Positions 16,045-23,899 of a stretch of 64,000 nt of DNA are shown here, one piece after another. The DNA is from an uncultured Aquimonas sp. (lineage in GTDB: Bacteria > Pseudomonadota > Gammaproteobacteria > Xanthomonadales > Xanthomonadaceae). The stretch is from contig NZ_CALART010000030.1 in assembly GCF_937888285.1 (NCBI RefSeq), positions 1 through 64,000 of the forward strand, in the 5' to 3' direction. The notes under the pieces were generated by a model. It searched no databases and was not told where the DNA came from. It saw only the letters and a list, made by a program, of their open reading frames with translations. Position 1 is the stretch's first letter, and the number at the start of each line of letters is the position of its first letter. The translations under genes and the position numbers were made by a program.

Positions 16045-16896
16045 TCACACCGCCAGCATCCGCCGCACCACCGGCCCCGGCTGCTTCAGCCAGCCGAAGT
16101 GATCGGCGCGGCGCGGCGTGAACTCGGGGTCGTGCAGGGTTTCGATCTGCCAGCGCGCCTGCGGGGTCTTGGCCGCCAGCGCTTCCAGCGCCGGCCGCGG
16201 GCACAGCCAGTCGGAGGCGAGATGCAGGGCCTGCACCTCGCCACCGAACTCGCGCAGGGCCTGTTCGGGATCGACGCTGCCGCCACGGATGCGGTAGCGC
16301 GCGCTGCGGCCGCTGTAGGACCAGTCGCGGATCAGCCCGCGGGCTTCGCGCCCTGCGAAGCCCAGACGTTCACCCGGGTAATGTCCGAGCAGGATCGCCG
16401 ACAAGGGCATGAAGTGCAGGGCCGCCATGATGCCGAGGCCGCGCAGGCGTGGATACGCACGCCAGTCCGGCAGACCGCTGGCCAGCACGTGCACGCGCCT
16501 GAAACGCTCCGGCTGCAGCGCCGCCGAGATCAGGGCCAGCTGGCCGCCGAGACTGTGTCCGGCAATCGACCAGTCGAGGCCCGGCAGGGCCGACTGCGCG
16601 GCGACGAGCCCCGCCGGAATGTCCTGCTCCAGCAGCTCGCGATAGCCCCAGTCGCAGCGCCTCGATGCGCGCAGGCTGCTGGCGCCCAGGCCGCGCCATT
16701 CATGGATCGCCACCGCCACGCCGTTCTCGGCCAGGGCCGCAGCGAACGCCTCGTTGGGGCGGATGCCCACGCCCAGCGCCGGCAGCAGGTAGAGGCCGGC
16801 AATCGGCTCCGGCGGCATCGCCAGACGCAGGTCGGCCTCGGCGCCATCGGGGCTGCGCACGCGCAGGGTGGTGAATGCCGGCTGCATCGGGATCAT
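16045..16896 (-). CDS. Alpha/beta-hydrolase family protein
   Basis: 283 residues from the ATG at 16896 (an in-frame ATG at 16887 is an alternative). The alpha/beta-hydrolase core is clear: nucleophile S115 in the elbow IAGHSLGGQ, a likely acid D229 (HLASDWLCP) and H266 (ADHFGWLKQP) as base. No signal peptide, so it is cytoplasmic. It resembles the YheT/serine-aminopeptidase-like group annotated as predicted hydrolases; the substrate is unknown. The long frame upstream to 17631 is the antisense shadow of the hemolysin-III gene. It is divergent from that gene across 114 bases. Confidence 0.8.
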   Translation of the reverse strand: MIPMQPAFTTLRVRSPDGAEADLRLAMPPEPIAGLYLLPALGVGIRPNEAFAAALAENGVAVAIHEWRGLGASSLRASRRCDWGYRELLEQDIPAGLVAAQSALPGLDWSIAGHSLGGQLALISAALQPERFRRVHVLASGLPDWRAYPRLRGLGIMAALHFMPLSAILLGHYPGERLGFAGREARGLIRDWSYSGRSARYRIRGGSVDPEQALREFGGEVQALHLASDWLCPRPALEALAAKTPQARWQIETLHDPEFTPRRADHFGWLKQPGPVVRRMLAV

Positions 16897-17010
16897 GGGC
16901 GAATGCGGAATTAATGAACCGACCGGTATGCTAACCCGCCGCCCGGGCATGCCACACTCGGCACGTCGCGCGAGCGCGCGCCCTCTGTCATCCAAGCCGC
17001 AGGGCCGACC

Positions 17011-17673
17011 ATGCACAGGAACGACATGCACTTCGCCAGCCCGCTCCACCGGGAAGAATTGTTCAACGCGTTGACCCACGGCGTCGGCGCCTTCGCCAGC
17101 GCTGCGGCCGGCGCCGTTCTGATCACGCTTGCCGCACTCTGGGGCGATGCCTGGCAGCTCGGCACCGCGATCGTCTTCGTGGTGACGCTGTCCCTGCTCT
17201 ACATCGCCTCCACGCTGTACCACGCGGCCCGCCACGAGCGCCTGAAGGAGCGCCTGAAGATCCTCGACCATTGCGCGATCTTCCTGCTGATCGCCGGCAC
17301 CTATACGCCCTTCACACTGCTCGGTCTGCGCGACAGCTGGGGCTGGACCCTGTTCGGCATCATCTGGGTGCTGGCCGTGCTCGGCGTGGTGTTCAAGCTG
17401 TTCTTCACCGGACGCTTTCCGCGCCTGTCGACGATGATGTACATCGCCATGGGCTGGCTGATCGTGATCGCGTTCGGGCCGATGGTCGAGGAGCTCTCGA
17501 CCGCCACCATCGCCTGGCTGCTGGCCGGCGGCGTGGCCTACACCCTCGGCACCCTGTTCTACCACCGCGACACCCTGCCCTACGCGCACGCGATCTGGCA
17601 TCTGTTCGTGTTGGCCGGCAGCAGCTTCCACTTCGTCGCCGTCAGCACCCAGGTGCTGGCCTCGAACTACTGA
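17011..17673 (+). CDS. Hemolysin III / YqfA-type (PAQR superfamily) membrane protein
   Basis: 220 residues with seven predicted helices. The family marks are present: EELFNALTHGVGA near the start, the S-TLYHAA stretch after helix 2, an ILDHCAIFLLIAGTYTPF segment, and the C-terminal H-x3-H pair AIWHLFVLAGSSFHF, whose histidines form the metal site in PAQR proteins. Haemolysis is not expected; members affect membrane homeostasis. Its stop overlaps the start of the peptidase gene (TGATG), so the two are translationally coupled. The start could also be the ATG at 17026. Confidence 0.88.
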   Translation: MHRNDMHFASPLHREELFNALTHGVGAFASAAAGAVLITLAALWGDAWQLGTAIVFVVTLSLLYIASTLYHAARHERLKERLKILDHCAIFLLIAGTYTPFTLLGLRDSWGWTLFGIIWVLAVLGVVFKLFFTGRFPRLSTMMYIAMGWLIVIAFGPMVEELSTATIAWLLAGGVAYTLGTLFYHRDTLPYAHAIWHLFVLAGSSFHFVAVSTQVLASNY

Positions 17674-18329
17674 TGGCAGGCCTGCCGCGGGTGCTGCTGA
17701 CGGGTTTCGAACCCTTCGGCGGCGAGCCGGTCAATCCCGCCTTGGAAGTGCTGCACGAACTCTCCGGCGAGCGCATCGCCGGGCATCGGGTCGAACCTGC
17801 AGCCCTGCCGGTCTGCTTTACCGACGGCCCGCGCGCGCTGATCGAGGCGATCGAACGCGTCGGGCCCGCGCTGGTGGTCTGCGTTGGTCAGGCCGGCGGG
17901 CGCGCGCGACTATCGCTCGAGCGCGTCGCCTTGAACCTCGCCGATGCCCGCATCGCCGACAATGCCGGCGCCCAGCCGATCGACCGCGCGCTGATCGAAG
18001 GCGCGCCGAACGCGTATTTCTCCACCCTGCCGGTCAAGGCGCTGCACGCCAGCCTGAACCAGCACGGCGTGCCGGCCGAGCTCTCGCTGTCCGCCGGCAC
18101 CTATGTCTGCAATGCGGTGTTCTTCGCCCTGATGCATCACCTGAGCACACGCCGTCCTGAAGTGCGCGGAGGCTTCATCCACATCCCTTACCTGCCCGAG
18201 CAGGCCTGCCGGCATCCCGGCGCACCGAGCATGTCGCTGGCGACGCTGGCCAAGGGTCTGGGCATCGCCATCGGAACGGCACTGGAGACGCCGAGCGATC
18301 TGGTGGTCGCGGGGGGTGTGGAGTGTTGA
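17673..18329 (+). CDS. pcp: Pyrrolidone-carboxylate peptidase (peptidase C15)
   Basis: 218 residues, close to the usual 210-215. The enzyme removes N-terminal pyroglutamate from peptides in the cytoplasm. The cysteine-protease triad is E83 (LSLERVALN), C146 (TYVCNAVFF) and H170 (GGFIHIPYLPEQ), in the spacing of characterised Pcp (E81, C144, H168). The start LLTGFEPFGG is typical. It overlaps the hemolysin-III gene by one base and probably shares its transcript, although no functional link is known. Confidence 0.93.
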   Translation: MAGLPRVLLTGFEPFGGEPVNPALEVLHELSGERIAGHRVEPAALPVCFTDGPRALIEAIERVGPALVVCVGQAGGRARLSLERVALNLADARIADNAGAQPIDRALIEGAPNAYFSTLPVKALHASLNQHGVPAELSLSAGTYVCNAVFFALMHHLSTRRPEVRGGFIHIPYLPEQACRHPGAPSMSLATLAKGLGIAIGTALETPSDLVVAGGVEC

Positions 18330-18695
18330 ATGCCGTGAGGCTTCGACCTCAAGTCCGCAGCTCGCATCAGCAACGCTGACTAGGCAAGTCGCCTTAGCCA
18401 ATCGCCGCACGGTTCAACGCCACGCTTGGCGTGAACACGTGCGCCGGCTCGTCCGACCCCGGTCTCAGCGCTGCTGAGCAAGCGGAACTCCAAGCCCCTC
18501 CCCCCTGGTGGGAGAGGGGTTGGGGAGAGGGGCTGAAGTGTCGCGCGAGCGCGCCCCCTCTCCCCCGGCCCCTCTCCCACAAGGGGAGAGGGGAGCAAGC
18601 ACCGGCCCTGGTCTGCGCACGGGTTTTCAACACGCCCTGCCTGACTTGAGCGAAGCCAAGTCCGGCCCCGCCGCGGCGATGCTATGTTCCGCCGC
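18330..18695. other. 366-base intergenic region holding a CT-rich inverted repeat
   Basis: The first ~160 bases show no gene or motif. The rest is dominated by the inverted repeat at 18495-18593 (listed separately). The small frames here are shadows. The promoter for the following MCE operon should lie after about 18600, but I cannot point to a clear one. Confidence 0.6.
18495..18593. repeat. CT-rich long inverted repeat
   Basis: Arms of 38-39 bases (18495-18532 and 18555-18593) are imperfect reverse complements built of CCCCTCTCCC and GGGAGAGGGG blocks, around a 22-base GC-rich loop. Each arm is itself partly self-complementary, so a large cruciform or RNA hairpin can form. Elements with this CCCTCTCCC look are common between genes in Xanthomonadales and Burkholderia-like genomes. 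It may end the pcp transcript. Confidence 0.75.
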
Positions 18696-19823
18696 ATGTC
18701 CGATACGCCCACCCTGCCCGCCCGCATCGAGCGCACGCCGCGTGGCCTCACGCTCAGCGGCGACTGGACGTTGGCGCATGCGCGGCCGCTGGCGGAGTTG
18801 GCGTCGGCGCTCGGACGCATCGAGGCGGATGCGGACTTCGACTGCACCGGCCTGCATCGCCTCGACACCTGCGGCGCACTGATCCTGCTGCGCCTGCTGG
18901 CGCGTCGCGGACACGCCGATACGAACGAACACCTGCAGGGACTGCGTCCGGCCGATGCCGCGATGCTGCGTCTGTTGATCGAGCGCCGCAGCGCGCCGGC
19001 TGAGCCGAAGACGCGCGCACACGGCTTCATCGCCCTGCTGGCGCGCATGGGCGCAGCCTTGGAGAGCTTCTGGATCGACACACGCCAGCTGCTGGGCTTC
19101 GTCGGCCTGACCCTGGTGACGCTCGCCAAGGTGCTGGTCGGACGCCGCCGCCTGCGCCTGACCTCGACGGTCTTCCACATGGAGCAGACCGGCTTGGATG
19201 CCGTGCCGATCGTCGCCCTGCTGACCTTCCTGGTGGGTGCCGTGGTGGCCTTTCTCGGCGCCACCGTGTTGCGCGACTTCGGGGCATCGATCTTCACCGT
19301 TGAACTGGTGGCCTATTCCTTCCTGCGCGAGTTCGGCGTGCTCCTCACCGCCATCCTGCTGGCCGGGCGCTCGGGCAGCGCCTTCACCGCGCAGATCGGC
19401 TCGATGAAGAGCCGCGAGGAGCTCGACGCCATCCGCGCGCTCGGCCTCGATGCGGTCGAGCTGCTGGTGCTGCCTCGGCTTCTCGCGTTGCTGATCATGC
19501 TGCCGCTGCTGACCTTCATCGGCATGATGAGCGGCCTTCTGGGCGGTGCCCTTGTCGGCTCGGCCGCGCTCGACATCAGCCCCGGGATGTTCATCAGCCG
19601 GCTCTACGAAATGACCGAGATCCGCCACTTCTGGGTCGGCATGATCAAGGCGCCGGTGTTCGCCTTCCTGATCGCCGTGGTCGGCTGCCTCGAAGGCATG
19701 AAGGTCGCCGGCAGCGCCGAATCGGTGGGTCGCCACACCACCTCGTCGGTGGTGCAGTCGATCTTCCTGGTGATCCTGTTCGATGCGCTGTTCGCGATGT
19801 TCTTCATGGAGCTCGGCGTATGA
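18696..19823 (+). CDS. MlaE-family ABC transporter permease with N-terminal STAS-like domain
   Basis: 375 residues from the ATG at 18696 (an ATG 12 bases upstream is possible). Residues 1 to about 105 look like a STAS/MlaB-type domain (LTLSGDWTLAHARPL, then DFDCTGLHRLDTCGALILLRLL). Residues about 130-375 are the MlaE permease, with EFGVLLTAILLAGRSGSAF and SMKSREELDAIRALGLDAVE motifs. The fusion explains the absence of a separate mlaB gene. With the next three genes it forms an inner-membrane lipid-transport complex. It overlaps the ATPase gene by 4 bases. Confidence 0.9.
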   Translation: MSDTPTLPARIERTPRGLTLSGDWTLAHARPLAELASALGRIEADADFDCTGLHRLDTCGALILLRLLARRGHADTNEHLQGLRPADAAMLRLLIERRSAPAEPKTRAHGFIALLARMGAALESFWIDTRQLLGFVGLTLVTLAKVLVGRRRLRLTSTVFHMEQTGLDAVPIVALLTFLVGAVVAFLGATVLRDFGASIFTVELVAYSFLREFGVLLTAILLAGRSGSAFTAQIGSMKSREELDAIRALGLDAVELLVLPRLLALLIMLPLLTFIGMMSGLLGGALVGSAALDISPGMFISRLYEMTEIRHFWVGMIKAPVFAFLIAVVGCLEGMKVAGSAESVGRHTTSSVVQSIFLVILFDALFAMFFMELGV

Positions 19824-20605
19824 GTGCGCCAGCGCGTGAAGCAGTGATCGAGGTGCGCGGGCTGATCTCGCAGTTCGGCGCGCAGCGCGTGCACGACGGC
19901 GTCGATCTGGACCTCTACCGCGGCGAGGTGCTCGGCGTGATCGGCGGCTCGGGCGCGGGCAAGTCGGTGCTGCTGCGCTCGATCGTCGGCCTGAAGCAGC
20001 CCGACGGCGGCTCGGTGCGATTGTTCGGCGACGACACCACCCATCTGGACGAAGAGGCCCGCCGGCCCTACGAGCGGCGCTTCGGCCTGCTGTTCCAGGA
20101 CGGTGCATTGTTTTCCTCGCTGACCGTGATCGAGAACGTCAAGGTGCCGCTGCTGGAGTACTACGACCTGCCCGCGGACCTGCTCGACGAACTCGCCCTG
20201 CTGAAGATCCGCCTCACCGGCCTGCCTGCCGAGGCCGCGCACAAGTACCCGAGCCAGCTCTCGGGCGGCATGCGCAAGCGTGCCGGCCTGGCGCGCGCGC
20301 TGGCGCTGGACCCCGAGATCCTGTTTCTGGACGAGCCGACCTCGGGCCTCGACCCCATCGGCGCGGCCGACTTCGACGAGCTGATCCGCACGCTCAGCGC
20401 GGCGCTGGGTTTCAGTGTTTTTCTGGTCACCCACGACATGGACAGCCTGTACGCGATCTGCGACCGCGTCGCCGTACTGGCGGATGGCCGCGTGCAGGTC
20501 GCGGATACGGTCGAGGTGGTGGAAGCGCATCCGCATCCGTGGATCCGCGAATGCTTCACCGGCCCGCGCGGCCGCAGCGCACATGCGCAGACGATGAGGA
20601 GCTGA
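19820..20605 (+). CDS. MlaF-like ABC transporter ATP-binding protein
   Basis: 261 residues. Walker A is GGSGAGKS (42-49), the signature LSGGMRKRAGLARAL and Walker B ILFLDEPTSGLDP follow in order, and the switch histidine is in LVTHDMDSL. It energises the MlaE-type permease. The start overlaps the permease stop (ATGA) and the MCE gene begins 5 bases after its stop, so stoichiometric expression is likely. Confidence 0.92.
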   Translation: MSAPAREAVIEVRGLISQFGAQRVHDGVDLDLYRGEVLGVIGGSGAGKSVLLRSIVGLKQPDGGSVRLFGDDTTHLDEEARRPYERRFGLLFQDGALFSSLTVIENVKVPLLEYYDLPADLLDELALLKIRLTGLPAEAAHKYPSQLSGGMRKRAGLARALALDPEILFLDEPTSGLDPIGAADFDELIRTLSAALGFSVFLVTHDMDSLYAICDRVAVLADGRVQVADTVEVVEAHPHPWIRECFTGPRGRSAHAQTMRS

Positions 20606-20610
20606 GGCCC

Positions 20611-21576
20611 ATGGAAACCCGCGCCAACCACGTGCTGATCGGCAGCTTCGCGCTGGCCGTGCTCGTGCTCGCCTTCCTGTTCGTGCTGTGGCTGGGCAAG
20701 CTCTCGCTGGACCGCGAATGGGCCTACTACGACGTGCTGTTCGCCGAGGCCGTCACCGGCCTCACCGTCGGCTCGGCGGTGCAGTACAACGGCATCCAGG
20801 TCGGCGAGGTGCGGCGACTGCAGCTGGCGCCGGAAGACCCCAGCCAGGTGATCGCGCGCATCCGCGTCGGCGGTGACACGCCAGTCAAGACCGACACCAC
20901 GGCCAAGCTGACCTTCACCGGGCTGACCGGTGTGGCGATCATCCAGCTCGGCGGCGGCAGCGCTGAAGCCCCGCGTCTGGAAGCGGCCGCAGACGAGGTG
21001 CCACGAATCATTGCCGAGGACTCGGCTCTGGCCAAGCTGTTCGCCTCGGGCGAGGACGTGGTGCTCAACGTCAACCAGCTGATGGCGCGTGCGTCCAGCC
21101 TGCTCAGCGAGGACAACGTCGGCAAGGTCAGCGCCACGCTGGCGCATATCGAATCGCTCAGCGCGACCTTGGCTGAACACGGCGATGCGGTCGGCCAGGC
21201 GCTGGAGGATCTCTCGGCTGCCGGCCAGTCACTGCGCACCTCGCTGGCCCAGGCCGAACAGCTGCTGCAGCGGCTGGATTCGATCGCCGCGCGCGCCGAT
21301 GGCCTGCTGGCCAGCGATGCCGAGCCGATCCTGCACAGACTGCACGAAACCCTGGAAGCCACACGGCGGCTGGCCGACAGCACCCAGCAGCTGGTCGAGC
21401 ACAATCGCGCGGCGATCGACCGCTTCGGCGAGCAGGGCCTGCCGCAGCTGGCTCCCACCCTCGCCGAGCTGCGCGAAACCCTCGCGCGACTGTCCGCGCT
21501 CAGCCAGCGCATCGAACGCGACGCCTCCGGCCTGCTGCTGGGCCGCGACCAGCCAAAGGAGTACGAGCCGCGATGA
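20611..21576 (+). CDS. MCE/MlaD-family substrate-binding protein
   Basis: 321 residues from the ATG at 20611, preceded by GAGGAGC. One N-terminal membrane helix (about 9-29) anchors it to the inner membrane facing the periplasm. An MCE beta-barrel domain (about 40-115, with FAEAVTGLTVGSAVQYNGIQVG) binds lipid. A long helical tail (about 150-310) rich in L, E and A, with repeated SLAEL/L-x2-L patterns, could form a tunnel or needle as in PqiB/LetB-type proteins. It is longer than MlaD of E. coli (183 residues). It overlaps the following lipoprotein gene by 4 bases. Confidence 0.9.
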   Translation: METRANHVLIGSFALAVLVLAFLFVLWLGKLSLDREWAYYDVLFAEAVTGLTVGSAVQYNGIQVGEVRRLQLAPEDPSQVIARIRVGGDTPVKTDTTAKLTFTGLTGVAIIQLGGGSAEAPRLEAAADEVPRIIAEDSALAKLFASGEDVVLNVNQLMARASSLLSEDNVGKVSATLAHIESLSATLAEHGDAVGQALEDLSAAGQSLRTSLAQAEQLLQRLDSIAARADGLLASDAEPILHRLHETLEATRRLADSTQQLVEHNRAAIDRFGEQGLPQLAPTLAELRETLARLSALSQRIERDASGLLLGRDQPKEYEPR

Positions 21577-22190
21577 GCGACTTCCCGTGTATGCGTTTGC
21601 CGTTGCGCCTGCTTTCGCGATGGGGTGCGGTGCTGGTGATCAGCGCGCTCGGTGCCTGTGCACTGCCGCAGGCGCGCGAGGGAGAGACGCGGGTGTTCGC
21701 GCTCGGTGTCGACATCGCCGCAAACGAAGGTCCGAGCACGGGTCGGCAGCTGCTGGTCGATGCGCCCTCGGCCGCCGGCCTGCTCGACTCGGAGCGCATC
21801 GTGGTGCGCGCCGGCGCCAGCGAGCTCGGCCTGCTGCGCGGCGCGCGCTGGACTGCGCCCCTGCCCCAGCTCTGGCAGGGCCTGATGATCCGCGCCATCG
21901 AGGACGACGGCCGCCTGCGTGTCGGCCGCGAGCGCGACGTGCTGGCGGGTGACGAGCGTCTGATCGGCGAGATGCGTGCCTTCGAGTACGCGCGCGAAGC
22001 GCAGGAGGTGCGCATCCACTTCCATGCCAAGCGCGTGGATCGGCAGCAGCGCATCGTGGCGGAACATGGGTTCGAGGCTTCGGCCGAGGTACGCGGGAGT
22101 GATGCCGCGGATGTTGTCGCAGCCTTCAACAGCGCGAGCGCGGCGGTGTTGTCCGAAGTGATCGAGTGGCTGGCGACGGAACGGCCTTGA
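21573..22190 (+). CDS. PqiC-like ABC-transport auxiliary lipoprotein
   Basis: 205 residues, last gene of the MCE operon. Lipobox LGAC gives a lipidated cysteine at about position 29 after a hydrophobic signal; the true start could be the internal ATG at 21591. The mature part fits the ABC_trans_aux family (PqiC/YmbA), outer-membrane lipoproteins that partner MCE tunnels. The presence of a PqiC-type lipoprotein with an MlaE/MlaF pair, and no MlaC, makes this a mixed Mla/Pqi layout, common outside Enterobacteria. Confidence 0.8.
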   Translation: MSDFPCMRLPLRLLSRWGAVLVISALGACALPQAREGETRVFALGVDIAANEGPSTGRQLLVDAPSAAGLLDSERIVVRAGASELGLLRGARWTAPLPQLWQGLMIRAIEDDGRLRVGRERDVLAGDERLIGEMRAFEYAREAQEVRIHFHAKRVDRQQRIVAEHGFEASAEVRGSDAADVVAAFNSASAAVLSEVIEWLATERP

Positions 22191-22516
22191 GGCTCGAGCG
22201 CGCGGCCCGTTGAACCGGCGCCTTGCGCGGTAGTACTCGGATCGGTCCGGGCTTCAGACACCGGCGGGCCGAGGCATGAGTGCCATCGGACCGAGGCGAG
22301 CGTCCAGCTCATGGTGGGCCAGGGCCCACCCTACCAAGCCTATGCATAGGGTGGCCCCCCACCAACGCGATTGATCCTCATGTTTAGGGTGGGCCCCGGC
22401 CCACCGTGGCCTCGACTCCACGCCAGCGTACGGACCGGCATGGGACAAAACATATCTTTTCATCGCGATGGATGTGTGGTTTCATTCGGCACCCGCCCCG
22501 ACCGCCCTTGCCCGCC
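22191..22516. other. Intergenic region with GGTGGGCC palindromes
   Basis: 326 bases without a gene. It holds an AG-centred palindrome at 22313-22330, a degenerate copy near 22346-22364 and a CC-centred palindrome at 22388-22405, the outer two in opposite orientation. They belong to the same family as 15876-16012. The order of types (AG copy first) is the reverse of that locus. The promoter of the homoserine dehydrogenase gene should lie after 22405; none is obvious. Confidence 0.7.
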
Positions 22517-23605
22517 ATGTCCGCCCTGCCTGCCTGCATCCCTTGCTCAAGCCCCAAACGCATCGACATCGTCCTGATCGGCGCCCGCGGCCGCGTCGGC
22601 AGCGCGTTCCGGGCGCGCCTCGCGGCGCGCAGCGAGATCCTCAAGGCTGGGCTGGGCATCGACCTGCGCCTGCGCGCGGCCTATGACCGCCGCGGTCTGG
22701 CCGAATGCGCGCATGGCCTCGATCCGATCGGCGTGGACGCCCTGCTCGCACCCCGCCGCGAAGGCGATGTCGGCCAGCTCTGGACTCGCCTCGGCCAGGC
22801 CTGCGGCACGGTGGCCGTGGACTGCACCGCAAGCGACGAGGTCGCCGCCGACTACCCGCAGCTGCTGGCCCGCGGCATCGCCATCGCCGCCGCCAACAAA
22901 CACGCCGGCACACGTCCCTTGGACTTCTATCGCGACCTGCAGGCGCAGGCCCAGCGCACGCCCTGGCGCTACGAGACCACGGTCGGCGCGGCCATTCCCG
23001 TGCTCGGCCCGCTGCGCGACCTGCGCCTGCGCGGCGAACGCGTGCTCGGCATTCGCGGCCTGCTGTCGGGCTCGCTGTCCTATCTGCTTTCGCGACTGCA
23101 CGAGGGCGTGGCCTTCTCCGAGGCCGTGATCGAGGCGCGTGAGCTCGGCTACACCGAGCCGGATCCGCTGGAAGACCTGGGTGGCCAGGACGTCGCCCGC
23201 AAGCTGCTGATCCTCGGCCGCGAAGCCGGCTTCGCACTGGAGCCCGCCCAGATCACCGTGCAGCCCTTGAGCGAGGCGCGCGGCGTCCAGGGCGAAGCCC
23301 TGCTGCGTGCGCTGCGGGCCGACGACGCGAGCTGGCGCAGGCGCATCAGCGGTGCGCAGAAACGCGGCGAGCGCCTGGTCGTGGTCGGCGAGGTAGACGC
23401 CCGCGGCGGCCGCGTCGGCGTGGCGTCGCTGCGCGCGGACGACGTGCTGGCCAGCGCGCGGCCTCGCGAGAACGTGCTGGAAATCCGCACCGACCTGCAG
23501 CAGCAGCCGCCGCTGACCCTGCGCGGCCCCGGCGCGGGCGCGGAAGTCACCGCAGCCGGGGTGTTCAGCGATGTGCTGGCGCTGGCCCAGGCGCTGCCGG
23601 GCTGA
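22517..23605 (+). CDS. Homoserine dehydrogenase (monofunctional)
   Basis: 362 residues. It should interconvert aspartate semialdehyde and homoserine with NAD(P)H. The sequence follows the HSD half of ThrA/MetL: nucleotide loop IGARGRVG (21-28, GxxGxxG rather than GxGxxG), ANKHAGT with the catalytic-region lysine, the substrate motif SGSLSYLLS, and the strongly conserved GYTEPDPLEDLGGQDVARKL. No aspartokinase domain and no ACT domain are present. The start at 22517 removes an arginine-rich upstream stretch. No other threonine or methionine genes are adjacent. Confidence 0.85.
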   Translation: MSALPACIPCSSPKRIDIVLIGARGRVGSAFRARLAARSEILKAGLGIDLRLRAAYDRRGLAECAHGLDPIGVDALLAPRREGDVGQLWTRLGQACGTVAVDCTASDEVAADYPQLLARGIAIAAANKHAGTRPLDFYRDLQAQAQRTPWRYETTVGAAIPVLGPLRDLRLRGERVLGIRGLLSGSLSYLLSRLHEGVAFSEAVIEARELGYTEPDPLEDLGGQDVARKLLILGREAGFALEPAQITVQPLSEARGVQGEALLRALRADDASWRRRISGAQKRGERLVVVGEVDARGGRVGVASLRADDVLASARPRENVLEIRTDLQQQPPLTLRGPGAGAEVTAAGVFSDVLALAQALPG

Positions 23606-23899
23606 CGCACGCCATGAACCACGAAGTGGCATACGGATCGCCCCCGGATGGCGCATGGCAGCAAACGCAGCAAAGACGCTTGCGGGAAGCGGACTGTCCC
23701 CCGCCCTCGCGTAGGCGACGGAAGACTGCTTGAGGAGAGGGTGATGCCACGCCGGGCGCTGAGATCGCTTCAGGAAGGCGTGAACCACCCCGCTGTCCTC
23801 AGGCACAAGCGCGGAGGCTCGCGCCGCAGCCTGGGCGGCCGCGTTCGCCTCGGCGACCTCCGGCCACTACACTCGGCTCGAAGCTGACCGGGGTCTACC

